From assembly GCA_019096155.1 (NCBI GenBank), contig JAHCVI010000001.1:13169243-13233242 (forward strand): a stretch of 64,000 nt of DNA, given 5' to 3'. The DNA is from Staphylotrichum longicolle. Its lineage: Eukaryota > Ascomycota > Sordariomycetes > Sordariales > Chaetomiaceae. This document shows, piece after piece, positions 20,927-31,860 of the stretch (positions are counted from its first letter, which is position 1; each line of letters begins with the position of its first letter). The position numbers were made by a program, and so were the translations under genes. A model generated the notes under the pieces. It was not told the origin of the DNA, made no database searches, and worked only from the letters and a program-made list of their open reading frames with translations.

Positions 20927-22730
20927 ATGACAGACAGTCTCATCGACAAGCTCAAGGCCTCCACTTTGAAGTTTGTTGCCGCCGCCCGACATGTCCTGGG
21001 ACCAAACTGACGCGAGACAGCGATGGCTCAAGTTCGGAGGACTGGAAGAAGAACCTCAGGATCCCCGCCAAGGACACGAGGCAACAGACAGAGGTTGGTG
21101 CTTCCCACCGGCGGCCAAGTATGGAGTTTGCTGACCTGGCGATTCTGTACAGGATGTGACCAACACCAAGGGTTTGGAGTTTGAGGAATTCGGACTCAAG
21201 CGGGACTTGCTCATGGGCATCTTCGAGGCTGGTTTCGAGAAGCCTTCTCCGATTCAAGAAGAGAGCATACCCGTAGCCCTCACCGGCCGCGACATTCTGG
21301 CCCGTGCCAAGAACGGTACCGGCAAGACCGCCGCCTTCGTTATCCCTGCCCTCGAGAAGATCAACCCCAAGGTCTCCAAGATCCAATGTCTCATCCTGGT
21401 CCCGACCCGCGAACTGGCGATGCAGACCTCTCAAGTCTGCAAGACTCTTGGAAAACATCTTGGCATCAACGTCATGGTCACTACTGGTGGAACCGGTCTC
21501 CGCGACGATATTGTCCGGTTGCAAGATCCCGTCCATATTGTGGTCGGAACTCCCGGCAGAATCCTCGATCTGGCCGGGAAGCAGGTTGCCGACCTGAGCG
21601 AATGCCCCATGTTCATCATGGACGAGGCCGACAAACTCCTCTCCGTCGAGTTTACCCCGGTCATTGAACAACTCCTGCGTTTCCATCCCAAGGACCGCCA
21701 GGTCATGCTCTTCTCCGCCACTTTCCCGCTCTCGGTCAAGGATTTCTCCGACAAGAACATGGTCAGCCCGTATGAGATCAATCTCATGGATGAACTGACG
21801 CTGCGTGGTATCACGCAGTACTACGCCTATGTCGAGGAGAAGCAAAAGGTTCACTGTCTCAACACGCTCTTCTCAAAGCTGCAGATCAACCAGTCCATCA
21901 TCTTTTGCAACTCGACGAACCGCGTCGAGCTCCTCGCCAAGAAGATCACAGAACTCGGGTACTCGTGCTTCTACAGCCACGCCAAGATGGCGCAACAGGC
22001 CCGTAACCGCGTCTTCCACGACTTCCGCAACGGTGTCTGCCGCAACCTCGTTTGCTCGGATCTTCTCACCCGTGGTATCGATATCCAGGCCGTGAACGTT
22101 GTCATCAACTTTGACTTCCCCAAGAACGCCGAGACTTACCTTCACCGTATCGGTCGCTCGGGTCGATACGGGCATCTTGGGTTGGCTATCAACCTGATCA
22201 ACTGGGACGACCGTTTCAACTTGTACAACATCGAGCGCGATTTGGGTACTGAGATCCAGCCGATTCCTCACACCATTGACAAGAGCCTTTATGTGTACGA
22301 GAATCCTGAGTCCATCCCTCGGCCCATCTCGAACTTCAAGCCTGCTGCGACTCAACAGCAGTTGCCCCCGCCTCAGCAGCAACAGTTTCCGCAGCAACAG
22401 CAGCAACAGCCATCGCAACAGCACCAGCAGCAGCAGCAGCAGCCGCTGAACCCGCCTGCGGATGTCCAGGCTGCAAACCTGCAGCAACGGCCCGTTGTCC
22501 CTGGCCAGGGAGATTGGCAGGGTCAGAACAGCCGCCAGAATGGGTCTGGCCCCTCCGGACCTCAAGGGGGTCGTGGTGGGTATCAGGGCAACCGCGGCCC
22601 TTCTGGCGGCCACCGGGGCGGACGCGGCCGGGGCTTCCAGGGGCAGCCTGGACGTCAGAACTACGGTGGCCAGCGCGGCGGTCGTCCGCAGGGCCAGGGC
22701 CAACCTCCCGTGCCTGGCCAGCAAGCATAA
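20927..22730 (+). CDS. dhh1: DEAD-box RNA helicase DHH1 (P-body mRNA decay and translation repression)
   Basis: Three exons (20927-20970, 21021-21093, 21153-22730), 564 residues. The N-terminus with DWKKNLRIPAKDTRQQTE then NTKGLEFEEFGLKRDLLMGI is diagnostic of DHH1/DDX6. All helicase motifs are present: PSPIQEESIP (Q), ARAKNGTGKT (I), PTRELA (Ia), TPGR (Ib), DEAD, SAT, then IIFCNS, DLLTRGIDIQ and HRIGRSGRYGH. Family proteins sit in P-bodies, bind Pat1/Edc3-type partners, promote decapping and repress translation. The tail after about residue 435 is Gln/Pro-rich and then Gly/Arg-rich with RGG-like repeats, which suits RNA-driven condensation. The frame is clean throughout, a useful contrast with damaged neighbours. 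The small first exon is placed by family N-terminus and phase. Confidence 0.97.
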
Positions 22731-24642
22731 ACCTCTCTTCTACTTCCAACCGGATGAGTGGGAGGGGCGATGCATGAGTATGAGGTTATGTTTACTTTTC
22801 TTGGATTGTACATATTATTCTGTTTTTCTCCGCGCACCGCCACGACGACTCTCAGCCGACATGGAGCAGTCTGGCTGCTCTAAGCCCCTCCACCCCGACT
22901 TCCGCGCGGATTTTCTTGACGGCCGCCTCTCTCTCATATTCCAACGAAGCGCTTCAGCAGAGACCACCATGCCCTATCTGCGACATCTTCGATTGTATCT
23001 CACCCATAATTTCACACAACCCTCGCCTCAACTCAACAACTCGTCCCTCGCGACCGGCATCTCATGACCACAATACACGAACATTCACGCCGGGACATAC
23101 TCGTATCACCTATCTGGCGGACCGAGTGGTCCACTGCGCTAGGATCGCGACTTTTCTCGATGGACAGCACATCGGCATCCGTGGGTTGGACAATTAGCCG
23201 TGTGCGTCTGGGACTTTTCACTTTGCTCACCTAAAGGCGCGGAAACGAAATCACAAATGGGTTCGGCATGCTCTGGAGTCTTGCGGAGGTTTGGCGGATG
23301 GATGGGTTTCCTTCAACGGAGGGATGGCTGGGTTTGGGAGGGTACGCGGATCATATAAACGGCGTTCTTGGTGTTTTCTCTTCTCTCGCATGGGTTATGT
23401 GTGGGGGGCTTCCAGGGTATTTTTGTTTGTGGGTGGCGCATGGACGGACGGGAAAGAAAGGTCATGGCCACGACACTTCTCTCTTCTGCTTTCTTTTCTG
23501 CTGCTGTTATGTGGGGCGCGGCTCCGGTTTCGGCTGGTTGGGAGGCCGAGCGGCGAGGAGCGAGAGTAGGAAGGATGGCGTTGCGATGGGGATCGCGAAC
23601 CATGAACGATCTGGAGGGCATATAGGCTTGGGCGGCTGGCCTAGATGGGTGGTAGGGTGCTGGTGGGAGGTTTCTGGGCTGGTTCAAGGATGCATGAAGG
23701 AGAGTGGTGGATGGTTGATACCCCGGGGTGATGGACCAAGGGTGCTGGAGGGTTGGACATAGGTGAACGAGGAGAGTTCACTGGGGAAGGAAACCACGTG
23801 CCTACAGTCTTCCCGCGACCGAGGATTTGGCATTAGTTGAGGCCGGCATTGTCTTCGTCCTCATGGACGGAGCACGCAGAAACGATTCGACACTCTGACA
23901 ACCGACGGACAGACGGTGGGACGGACCACTAGCAGCAGCAGCCCGGCCTTGCGTCTGCCCTCTTAGGCTTTGCCCGGCGGACGGCGCAGGCGCAGACCCC
24001 TGCGTGCAACATCAAACTTTGGAACCTGACACAATCAGTGTTCAGCCAAACATCTCGACCAAAACAACGCATTGCGTCTCCCTCTCCACCATCTTGGCAC
24101 CGATATCCTCCACACTTCAGACCTTCACCTGGTCTACAAGCAGGAGCATGGGTGTGTGGATTTACACGAGACGCACAAGCGACAAAAAACTTCAAAAAAA
24201 GACTTTTTTTTTCTAGGGGAGGCAGCATGGAGGATTCGGCGGCTTCTGGACGGGGCAAGTCCTTTCTGACCTTGCCAAGTGCGATGCTTCGGTGACTGTA
24301 GCACTTGGCTCAAAAAGGTTTGGGATGGACGAGGCCTGGTCGGTCTTAGTTTGGATCCTTTGACAAATACAACTGTCTGTTCTCCCTTTCGTTCTGATAT
24401 GTTTTCTGGGTGAGGATTTGGCCCTGTGTGATGTCTGTTGGGTCGACCCGCATCTCAAGGCGGTTCCCCAAGGTCTCGGACTGATTGCAGTTGCAGCGTG
24501 TTCGTGGGCCATTCTTGCCGACTTTCGGGTACACAGCAGCAATCTGAATTGGAGACGACGATGTGGAGTCGGAACGGGGCCTCTGCCCTCCCCGGGCTTC
24601 AGAAGCGCGACTCCGCAAAGGGGCCACACAACAAGCACAAAT
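22731..24642. other. Long intergenic region downstream of DHH1
   Basis: About 1.9 kb ending at a tRNA. The first few hundred bases probably belong to the DHH1 3' UTR. An open frame at 23268-23762 has skewed Gly/Trp/Cys composition and no family features. The poly-A/poly-T patch near 24186-24215 is unremarkable. Nothing functional is recognised. Confidence 0.4.
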
Positions 24643-24716
24643 GGTCGAATGGTGTAGTTGGTTATCACGTCAGTCTAACACACTGAAGGTCTCCAGTTCG
24701 AGCCTGGATTTGATCA
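24643..24716 (+). tRNA. tRNA-Val (anticodon AAC)
   Basis: The sequence folds as a cloverleaf. The acceptor arm GGTCGAA pairs with TTTGATC (two G-T pairs), followed by the discriminator A. The D arm is a short GTG/CAC stem with loop TAGTTGGTTAT. The anticodon arm is TCAGT-CTAACAC-ACTGA, placing AAC at 34-36. The T arm is TCCAG-TTCGAGC-CTGGA, containing the B box. There is no intron. A T-rich stretch starts a few bases downstream, as expected for Pol III termination. No CCA is encoded, as in nuclear genes. Confidence 0.93.
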
Positions 24717-25051
24717 TAACCCTTTCCTTTTGCCCTTTGCTTGGGAAGCGAAGTGGTTTTGTTTTGGTGGTGACACTGAGGTGTTTTTGTGCATGGTCTT
24801 CAGGGGGAAAACAACCTCAGGGTTGGCGCAGCTGGAGATGAACCCTAACCCTAGCAGTCGGGAGAAAAGGGGGATCGGTGTTTGGGGTGTGTTTGGGACT
24901 ATGCTGGATGGGGGGACGGGCAATTGTATTGTACCTCGCTTTCTCGATGATGCCGTCTTCAGGTTGTTCCTCTTCAGTAACTTCAAAAAGTCATGACGGA
25001 GCGGTGACCGTTGCCAGGTGTCCAAAGCTCCCCTCTCCGTCTTTCGCCGCG
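24717..25051. other. Region between tRNA-Val and the small secreted protein gene
   Basis: Contains a telomere-like stretch, AACCCTAACCCTAG, at about 24842-24855, some 200 bp upstream of the next start codon. In fungi and plants such teloboxes can be promoter elements. The rest is probable promoter and 5' UTR. Confidence 0.35.
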
Positions 25052-25544
25052 ATGCTCTACCGCCTACTAGCCAGTCTGGCACTGGCTGCCTTGTATTTAG
25101 CGGCCACTGGAAATGCGCTGCCATATCTCAGCTTGGGCAAGGTAGGAGACCGTCGTGGTCTTGGGTTAGTGCTACTAAGCTAACGTGCATCGCCAGCCTC
25201 TCTCGCCCTTCGCTCAGCTCCCTAACAAACCTCGGTTCCAAGTCCGGTCACTCACGCGCAAAACGGTGATCGGAGGCCACGGAGTGGTTATACTCCCCGG
25301 AAACGCACCAGTCAAGGCGGAGGATGAACAAGAGATACGGAAAATTGCGGTGGGAGGGTCGACTTACCAAGTGGTGGCGGGTGTCGACACCACCATTGAC
25401 GGGGTACCGGTCGAGGAGTACACTCCTGTTGAGGACAGTGTCGAACAACCCGAACAGCCTATAACCGCGGGCAAAGCGGCGGCGATTGCGTTTGCCGAGG
25501 TTGCGGAGAGGATACAAGGGGAGAGGAGGCAGGTTAAGGAATGA
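25052..25544 (+). CDS. Small secreted protein of unknown function
   Basis: Two exons, 25052-25141 and 25197-25544, with a branch site GCTAAC in the intron; 145 residues. It begins with a strong signal peptide (MLYRLLASLALAALYLAATGNA). The mature part has no Cys-rich pattern. It contains two or three short beta-like stretches (TVIGGHGVVILPG, GGSTYQVVAGVDTTIDG) and an acidic segment, and ends in a helical, charged tail (KAAAIAFAEVAERIQGE). The family is not recognised. Small secreted proteins without Cys are less typical of effectors, so no role is claimed. Confidence 0.65.
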
Positions 25545-25629
25545 TCAAGTTCGACCCTCAATGAGGTCACTAAACCAAAAAAGACGATTTTAACTCATTA
25601 CATCGCCGTCTATCGTTCTATCATATCAT

Positions 25630-27021
25630 CTACTCCGACCCCCCCACCCGCCTCCTCACCCTCAGCTCAACCTCCGCATGATCCAACGTCCCCGGCAACT
25701 TCCCCGGCTCCAACCCCGGCTTCACGAGCTCCAGCCCCTCCCCTCTGCCCAGCACCCCGCCCATCACCAACGTACACACCATCGGCACCAGGTTATGCGC
25801 CGGACACATGGCCGGCCCGGCGCTGAACGGCACCAGCCCCTTGGCCAGATCCACGTCCGCCTTGCCCGGCTCGCCCATCCACTGCCCCGGCTCCAGCCGG
25901 TCCGCAAACTCCAGGTTCTCCGTGTCGCGGTGGAACAGCGGCGTGAACACCACCACGCCCGTGCCCTTCGCAAAGACGTGCCCGCTGCCGCCGATGGCGG
26001 CGTCCTGGTCCAGCTCGCGCAGGATGGCGGGCGTGGTGGGCCAGAGGCGGAGGGACTCGAGAAACACGGCGCGGGCGAAGGGGCGGTCGGGATTGCTGCT
26101 GCTGCTGTTGTTGTTGTTGTTGCTCGCCGTTTTTGCTTCGTCGCGCGCCTTGGCTTGGGCGTCGGGGTGGCTCCCGAGCAGGGCCAGCGCGCGGAAGGTG
26201 GCGATGGCGGCGGCGTCGAAGCCGAAGAGGTAGTGTGTGATTTGGGAGACGAGGTCGAGGTTGTTGGAGGGGTCCTTGGGGAGCAGGAAGGCGAGGCTGC
26301 CCGGCTCGGCGGTCTGGATGTAGTGGGCGAGCTGGGACTGGACGGCGAAGATTTTGGAGTCGTCGGCGGGGGCCATGAAGCCCCAGTTCCCGCGCAGGCG
26401 GATGGCGTCGAGGGTGGTCGTGAGGTCGTTGTCGTCGCGGGCGGCGTCGCCGAGGGTGATGCGGCGGACGATGCGGAACCAGGCCTCGGAGAAGGTGGGG
26501 AAGTCGAGGGTGGTTTCCGGGTTGGTGGAGGTCGGCGGGAGGAGAGAGTCGAGTTCCTCGCTGATGACGGTTCGGAAGCGCTCCATGAGCGGGTGGGTGC
26601 GGTCCTTGGTTGCGAGAACGTTCTTGTGGACTGGCCTCAGCTGAGCACGGCGCTCGGGGCCGGCGATGAGGATGTGGTTTGGCTCGAAGTGTCCGAGGGA
26701 TGATTTCTTTTCCTTTGTCGCCGAGGTGAATGGAACGGGCGTCCCGAACAGGACTTGTGAGGCATCCTTGGGATCCAAGATGACGACTTGAGAGCGGAAG
26801 GGGAGCCAGAGCAACAGCGGGCTTGGTCCGTATTTCTTGCGCAGTTCTTGCAGAAGCTGCACGGCGTTGGTGTCCAGGCCGAGGCGTTGTGCAATGGCCT
26901 CAACCCAAGGCCGGCGTTTTATGACTCCCTTGGCGAGAGTCGGGACGATGACGGTCTGGAACACTCTGAGACTGTCGTAAATGCTTGCTTGTGACATGTT
27001 TTGTGATTCTTGTGAAGCCAT
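25630..27021 (-). CDS. Cytochrome P450
   Basis: Single exon, 463 residues. The K-helix ExxR is in FLESLRLWPTTPAILREL. The PERF-like segment is FADRLEPGQWMGE, and the heme loop is VPFSAGPAMCPAHNLVP with the Cys ligand; the usual CxG glycine is Ala. The I-helix reads HYLFGFDAAAIATFRAL and lacks the standard AGxDT, so oxygen handling may differ. Upstream, SPLLLWLPFRSQVVIL and DPKDASQVLFG match the N-terminal beta region. There is no strong N-terminal membrane anchor, so it may be soluble or peripheral. A low-complexity Asn/Ser stretch precedes the K helix. It is divergently paired with an alpha/beta hydrolase. Substrate unknown. Confidence 0.9.
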   Translation of the reverse strand: MASQESQNMSQASIYDSLRVFQTVIVPTLAKGVIKRRPWVEAIAQRLGLDTNAVQLLQELRKKYGPSPLLLWLPFRSQVVILDPKDASQVLFGTPVPFTSATKEKKSSLGHFEPNHILIAGPERRAQLRPVHKNVLATKDRTHPLMERFRTVISEELDSLLPPTSTNPETTLDFPTFSEAWFRIVRRITLGDAARDDNDLTTTLDAIRLRGNWGFMAPADDSKIFAVQSQLAHYIQTAEPGSLAFLLPKDPSNNLDLVSQITHYLFGFDAAAIATFRALALLGSHPDAQAKARDEAKTASNNNNNSSSSNPDRPFARAVFLESLRLWPTTPAILRELDQDAAIGGSGHVFAKGTGVVVFTPLFHRDTENLEFADRLEPGQWMGEPGKADVDLAKGLVPFSAGPAMCPAHNLVPMVCTLVMGGVLGRGEGLELVKPGLEPGKLPGTLDHAEVELRVRRRVGGSE

Positions 27022-27601
27022 GGCGGCGTGTGTCTTTTTTCCTGTAGTTCGTCTTTGAGAAGTGGAGACTTGCTCGAGACCCTTGTTCTTTTCGGCGGCT
27101 CATGGAGCAAAATAGAAAACTGATTTCGAATCGGTTTTTTTATTTGTGAAATATGAGGTTGGCGGTCAGACTTGGGTCGCATATAAAGGGTTCATCCACG
27201 TGTGTCACTGGTGTGCAGAGAGAGAATTGCCGAAACAGGAAAGTCGACAAAGGAGCAGTTGACGTCACAGCTGCCCACCTCCCAAGACTTCTTGGCAGCA
27301 TGCTGAACGCAGTCCATCCCATGCCAGTTGAGTTCGGGACAAAAAACCCGAAATTTGGTGAAACAGTGCCTGCTCTCCCACTTGATGTAAGGTAGGATGA
27401 CGTGCAAAATCACTGACCAGCCAAGAAACGCGAGTTGGGTACAGTAGGTACAGTATTTGAGGGCGACAAGAATAGATTGTGGGAGACACTGATAAGCCAG
27501 ATAATTCCAACCGAAACACCACATTCAACGGACCAACCTGCAAAAACAAAAACGCAGTAACCAATCTGGGCCAACCTTTAAAAGATCAACAATCAACCAT
27601 C
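27022..27601. promoter_or_regulatory. Shared divergent promoter, P450 / alpha-beta hydrolase
   Basis: 580 bp between two outward starts, so both promoters must be here. No TATA box or binding site can be named with confidence. Co-expression of the pair is a hypothesis based only on layout. Confidence 0.4.
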
Positions 27602-28782
27602 ATGGAAAGGGAAACGGAAGAGTCCCCGCACACTGCTCAGTACGAGACCAAGACCCCACTCACACAGGGCCACCGCTTGCTAACCATACATGACAGGGCG
27701 ATCAACTTCTTGGCCGACATCCGCTTTCACCAATCCATCCTGCTGCCGCCAAACCCCGAAAATGGCCGGTCCCTGCCCCTTCGCGTCACTTACTCAGACA
27801 TCGGGCACCCAGAGGGAGAACCCCTGATAGTCTGCGGTGGCCTGTACGGCAGCCGATACAGCCTTGCCCAGGCCGACGACCTTGCCAAGCAGCACAGGGT
27901 ACGTCTGATCACCCCCGACAAGCCAGGAATCGGAGGCACAGGGCCAGTAGACATCCACCACAAAGTAAACACATGGTTCGGTATGTAACCTCTTTCCCCT
28001 CCCAAACACCCTTTCTCCCTTACTCACCTCCTTACCCCAACCTAGAAATCGTCCGCGCCCTCGCCCACCACCTCAATCTCAAACACATCTCCCTCCTCGG
28101 CCACAGCTCCGGCGCAATCTACATCCTCAACTCCCTCCTGCACCTGCGCCACCTCCTCCACCCGGCCCGCCCCTACGCCGCCCTCTTCACGCCCTGGGTC
28201 CACCCCTCCCACAGCGGCCGCGACGCGCCCACTCCGCACGTCGCCTCCCTCCTCCCGGACTGGGCCATCCACAAGTGGTACGACGCGAGCCACTTCCTCA
28301 GCGTGCACGACGTCACGCCCAACCTGGGGCCCAGCACCGCCCGGCCGGGGGTCAAGATGGACAATGAGGGGAGCTTGACCAGGGCAGTGGACGAGAAGAT
28401 CATGGAGTATGCGCTGTTGGAGGATGTCGAGGGTGTGAGTCAGGAGGCGCTGTTTTGCTTGAAGCGTGGCGGCGAGGGGGCGTGGGGAGGGTGGGAGGAT
28501 TATGGGGAGTTTGTCCCGCTGTTGAAGAGGCAGGAGGAAGGGAGGGGTGAGAGAGATGCGAGGATAGAACTGGATGTGTACTTTTCGGAGGAGGATAACT
28601 CGTCTGGGGTGAGCGGGTCCAAATGGTTTGATGAGCTGTGGAAGGAGAAGATAGGGGAGTGGATCAGGTATGAGAGTACGACAGTGCCCGGCACGACGCA
28701 TGAGACGATCATGAGGGCGGAGTCTGGGGCGTTGGGGAGTGTTTTTGCTAGAATTACCGAGATGAGGAAGGGTGAGGAGTGA
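27602..28782 (+). CDS. Alpha/beta hydrolase
   Basis: Two exons, 27602-27980 and 28046-28782, 371 residues. Alpha/beta-hydrolase features in order are SDIGHPEGEPLIVCGGLYGSR (strand and oxyanion region), LITPDKPGIGGTGP (strand 4), and the nucleophile elbow HISLLGHSSGAIYIL with Ser as GHSSG. The candidate catalytic His is in PGTTHETIM near the C-terminus; the acid is not certain. Proteins of this build act as esterases, lipases or epoxide hydrolases. No signal peptide is present. It shares a promoter region with the P450, a common arrangement in detoxification or minor metabolite pathways, but no further enzymes are nearby. Confidence 0.85.
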
Positions 28783-29211
28783 CTGTGAAGAGAGGTTTGC
28801 TCTGGATTTGTTGACATGAGTCAATATTTCACTTTACAAAGAAGTTGTGAAGGCAATCAACGCGGAAAAGGTCTTTGATTTAAGATGGGTTTGACCGGAT
28901 CTTTTTTGTCATAACAACAAGCTCAAACACTGAAACCTCAGCTTTGTCGTTTGTCTAGATGACTCTGCCCACAGAGACACCCAAGGCAGTCGAGAAGTTA
29001 TTTAATGCGCTGCAACGGAACCTGATGAGCGTTCCACTTTTCCCCATACCTACGACCAGACTCTGTTCAACATTGGATTGTCCTCCTTTTCGCTCAACTT
29101 TCAACTCACCACTCGACTGCGCATTTCGACGTCTCAAGGCTTTAATTCAAGCCCAAGACTGATCATTGTGACATACTGCCACACCACAAAACATACCAAC
29201 CCGATGCCGCC
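28783..29211. other. Intergenic region upstream of the AAA gene
   Basis: About 430 bp: hydrolase 3' flank and AAA promoter/5' UTR. A short open frame around 28959-29162 has no family features. Confidence 0.35.
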
Positions 29212-31483
29212 ATGCCTCTAGAAGTCCAAGACCCCGTTTCCGTCATTGACACCACGATGGAGGTAGAGGACAGCCAGCCTGTGACCGAAGATCCCACCGA
29301 GTGTGCGATCCAGACACTCTACGAGGGAGAACAAACGTGCAGCTACTGCAAGAATTGGGTGAGCGAATGCCTTGATGACATGTGCAACATCCACAAGAAC
29401 CCCGCTGGTGTCGCGCTGAAGGAGAAGGCACTTGTGGTGCGCATGACAAAGAATCACGCCAATGACGGCCACAAGCCACTTGTTCTTGACTCTGTCGTTG
29501 TACAGAGTAGCTCGTTGAGGAAGACACTTCGTGAGGTTCTCAAAGGACACCAAGACATCATGCTGGTGCCGCAAAAGCTCGTGTTCAGGGCGCCCTTTCA
29601 CGCTTTCTACCATCGTTGGACCCAGCTCACTGAGATTCTGGAGCACCAGAAGCGAGAAGACCCTTGGGCCGCGAAATACACTCAGCTTCTCTACAACATT
29701 CTCGACGCTGAACTCCGTGATGCCAGAAGCGACATGGTGAGGCTGCTTGACAACGGAGTCATGACCCACAAGCATTTGTGGACGCTGTACAAGCCCGGAG
29801 TGACCGTCCATGGTGTGGTCGGCGGGCATGAGCGCTTCTACATTGTCGAAAACTCTGAGTACAGCCGAGAGGACGGGGCACTCATCCTGAGAACGAAGCA
29901 TGTCGACTGGGACGGCAACCGGTTTGGGTACGTAACCAAGCAAATCGACATCGACCCTTTTTCGGGAACGAAAAGCATCACCAAGCTGGGGCTGTTTCCG
30001 GCCGCGTTTCACCCGTCCAAGGAAGAAGTCAAGGCCAGGGTTGCAGCCCGTGGCCGCATGTTTCAAGATCTAGCCGGAGTCCGGTACATGGGGTACTCCG
30101 GGGTCATGAGTTGCAGATGAGGGCCAGAGTGGGACAATCTCGTGGACCGCCAGGTAAGTAATATTTTTCCATGCATTAGGACTTTCGCTGATCAAATACA
30201 TAAGGTGGCCGGCCGGATTGTCGTCGATGCGACCGCCTACATCGAAGCTGACCAAGACGCTATTGCTCAACCTGAGTTGGCTGCTCTCGATGAGAATGAC
30301 ACCAGACCTCGGACTCACACTGCTCGTCTGCAGGAGCCGAACCTGGACCCCAACGCACAGAGTGGTACGTGACAAACATGAACTAGCTCTCCTTCGCACC
30401 GCGTCCACTAACCCGGCCCCTACCTCTTCCAGAATCCTCTCTCACCGACACCCAACTCCTGCTCTGCGCTCCAACCGTCCGCGCCTTTTCACTCACCCTC
30501 AAGACCTGGGGCCTCTTCTCCGTCTCCCAGATCACACCCATCCCTCTCAACGACGCAGTCTTTACCAACCTGGTGCTGCCGGCCAACTACAAGGACCTGA
30601 TCCTCGCGCTGGCGGAAGCCCACCACCCCTCTTTCACCACCACCACCACCACACCCACGACCAGTCCCATCCCCACGATAAACCCAACCTCAAGCCCTCC
30701 TGCAGTCCCGCACCAATTCGACGACCTCGTCCAAGGCAAAGGCGCCGGCCTCGTTGTCCTGCTCGCCGGCAACTCGGGGACGGGAAAGACGCTCACGGCC
30801 GAGGCCGTCGCCGACACGCTGCGGCGGCCGCTGTATGTGCTCGGCACCGGCGAGCTGTTGGGCCAGCGCGAGGAGTTGGACGACGCGGAAGAGCGAGTGC
30901 GGCGAGTTTTGGAGCGGGCGGAGCGGTGGGGGCAGTGCTGGTGCTGGCGGATTGTGATGTATTGTTGCGGGGGAGGGGCGGCGGTGACGGTGTGGGGGAT
31001 GGGGTTGTGGTGGTGTTTTTGCGGTGAGTGTTTCCTTGTGTTTGGGATCTTGAGACGAAGGAGGAAAGGGGGCTGACGGTGTGTGAGCAGACTGCTCGAG
31101 TCTTACAAGGGGATCCTCTTCCTCACGTCCAACCGGCCTGAGGCTATCGACAAGGCGCTGCTCAGCCGGGTCCACCTCACTCTGTGGTATCCCGAACTGG
31201 ACCACGTCGCGAGGCTGCACCCGTGGCGTCACTTTGTCACGCTCGCGGGGCCGGTAAGCCTGCACAACCTGATGCCCGTGCTGTCGGACCTTGCGAAGCT
31301 CGTGCTCGACGGCCGGCAGATCAGGAACACGGTCAGGATGGCGACGTTGCTTGCTGCCAGGGAGACAGTTCCGTTGGTCAGAAGCATCTGTTTACTGTGT
31401 TGCGGGCGATGGGGAAGTGGCAGTCGAGCGAGGGAGAGAGGGTCGCTCTGGAGCTGGAGGGAGAGGGCTCGTTTTCCGCCTGA
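29212..31483 (+). pseudogene. AAA ATPase of the fungal DUF7025 type, damaged
   Basis: Four exons (29212-30153, 30205-30364, 30433-31023, 31091-31483). The N-terminal part has CSYCKNWVSECLDDMC, VFRAPFHAFYHRW and a DUF7025-like region (LWTLYKPGVTVHGVV). The AAA domain has Walker A GNSGTGKTLTAEAVA and the second-region signature ILFLTSNRPEAIDKALLSR. Walker B is degenerate, reading VLVLADCDVLL where the family has LDEAD. Breaks: TGA at 30118-30120 (a weak alternative donor at 30103 would skip it), a one-base loss at the G run 30928-30932, and a one-base change near 31375 before QKHLFTVLRAMGKW. Proteins of this family are expanded in filamentous fungi; some resemble mitochondrial Bcs1-like ATPases. 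With a weak Walker B and three breaks, an inactive gene is likely. Confidence 0.75.
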
Positions 31484-31860
31484 TGTAGGCAGAAACTTGT
31501 GTGGCTCGACTTGTACATGCCTCCGTTTCGGATTTTGGGTTTTAATATGGTCTTGATTATGGTTAGTTTCCCTTAGCAAATTGTCGAGTGCGCGTACCAT
31601 GCAGCAAGGTTAAGGTTGGTGTGACGAATCTCATTTGTAGGATGTGTGTTCCCTGTAGATTTACACGAAGACAGTTCGGCTCGCTACTTGACGTCGCTTC
31701 ACCATCCGTTACCCAGAAGTATCAAGAATGTGGCCGCCAAAGAAATGTTATATGATGGTTTCCTTTTCTTAGCCCCATGCCCCTTTTGCCTTGCCCCAAC
31801 TGTCCCAGACGTCTCTCACACTCAACCCTCCTCCCCAGCCCAGCATTTTTCTCGGCCCCC
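31484..31860. other. Convergent intergenic region
   Basis: Presumed 3' UTRs of the AAA and glucoamylase genes; nothing else seen. Confidence 0.35.

Noticed and set aside
20952..21854. Minus-strand open frame inside DHH1
   Set aside because: Antisense to a highly conserved helicase.
23268..23762. Possible gene downstream of DHH1
   Set aside because: Extreme Gly/Trp/Cys bias, no domain, likely 3' flank.
25678..26703. Plus-strand open frame opposite the P450
   Set aside because: Composition is a GC shadow and no family features; the P450 motifs lie on the other strand.
25052..28782. Secondary-metabolite cluster around the P450
   Set aside because: No polyketide, peptide or terpene synthase, and no transporter, is nearby.
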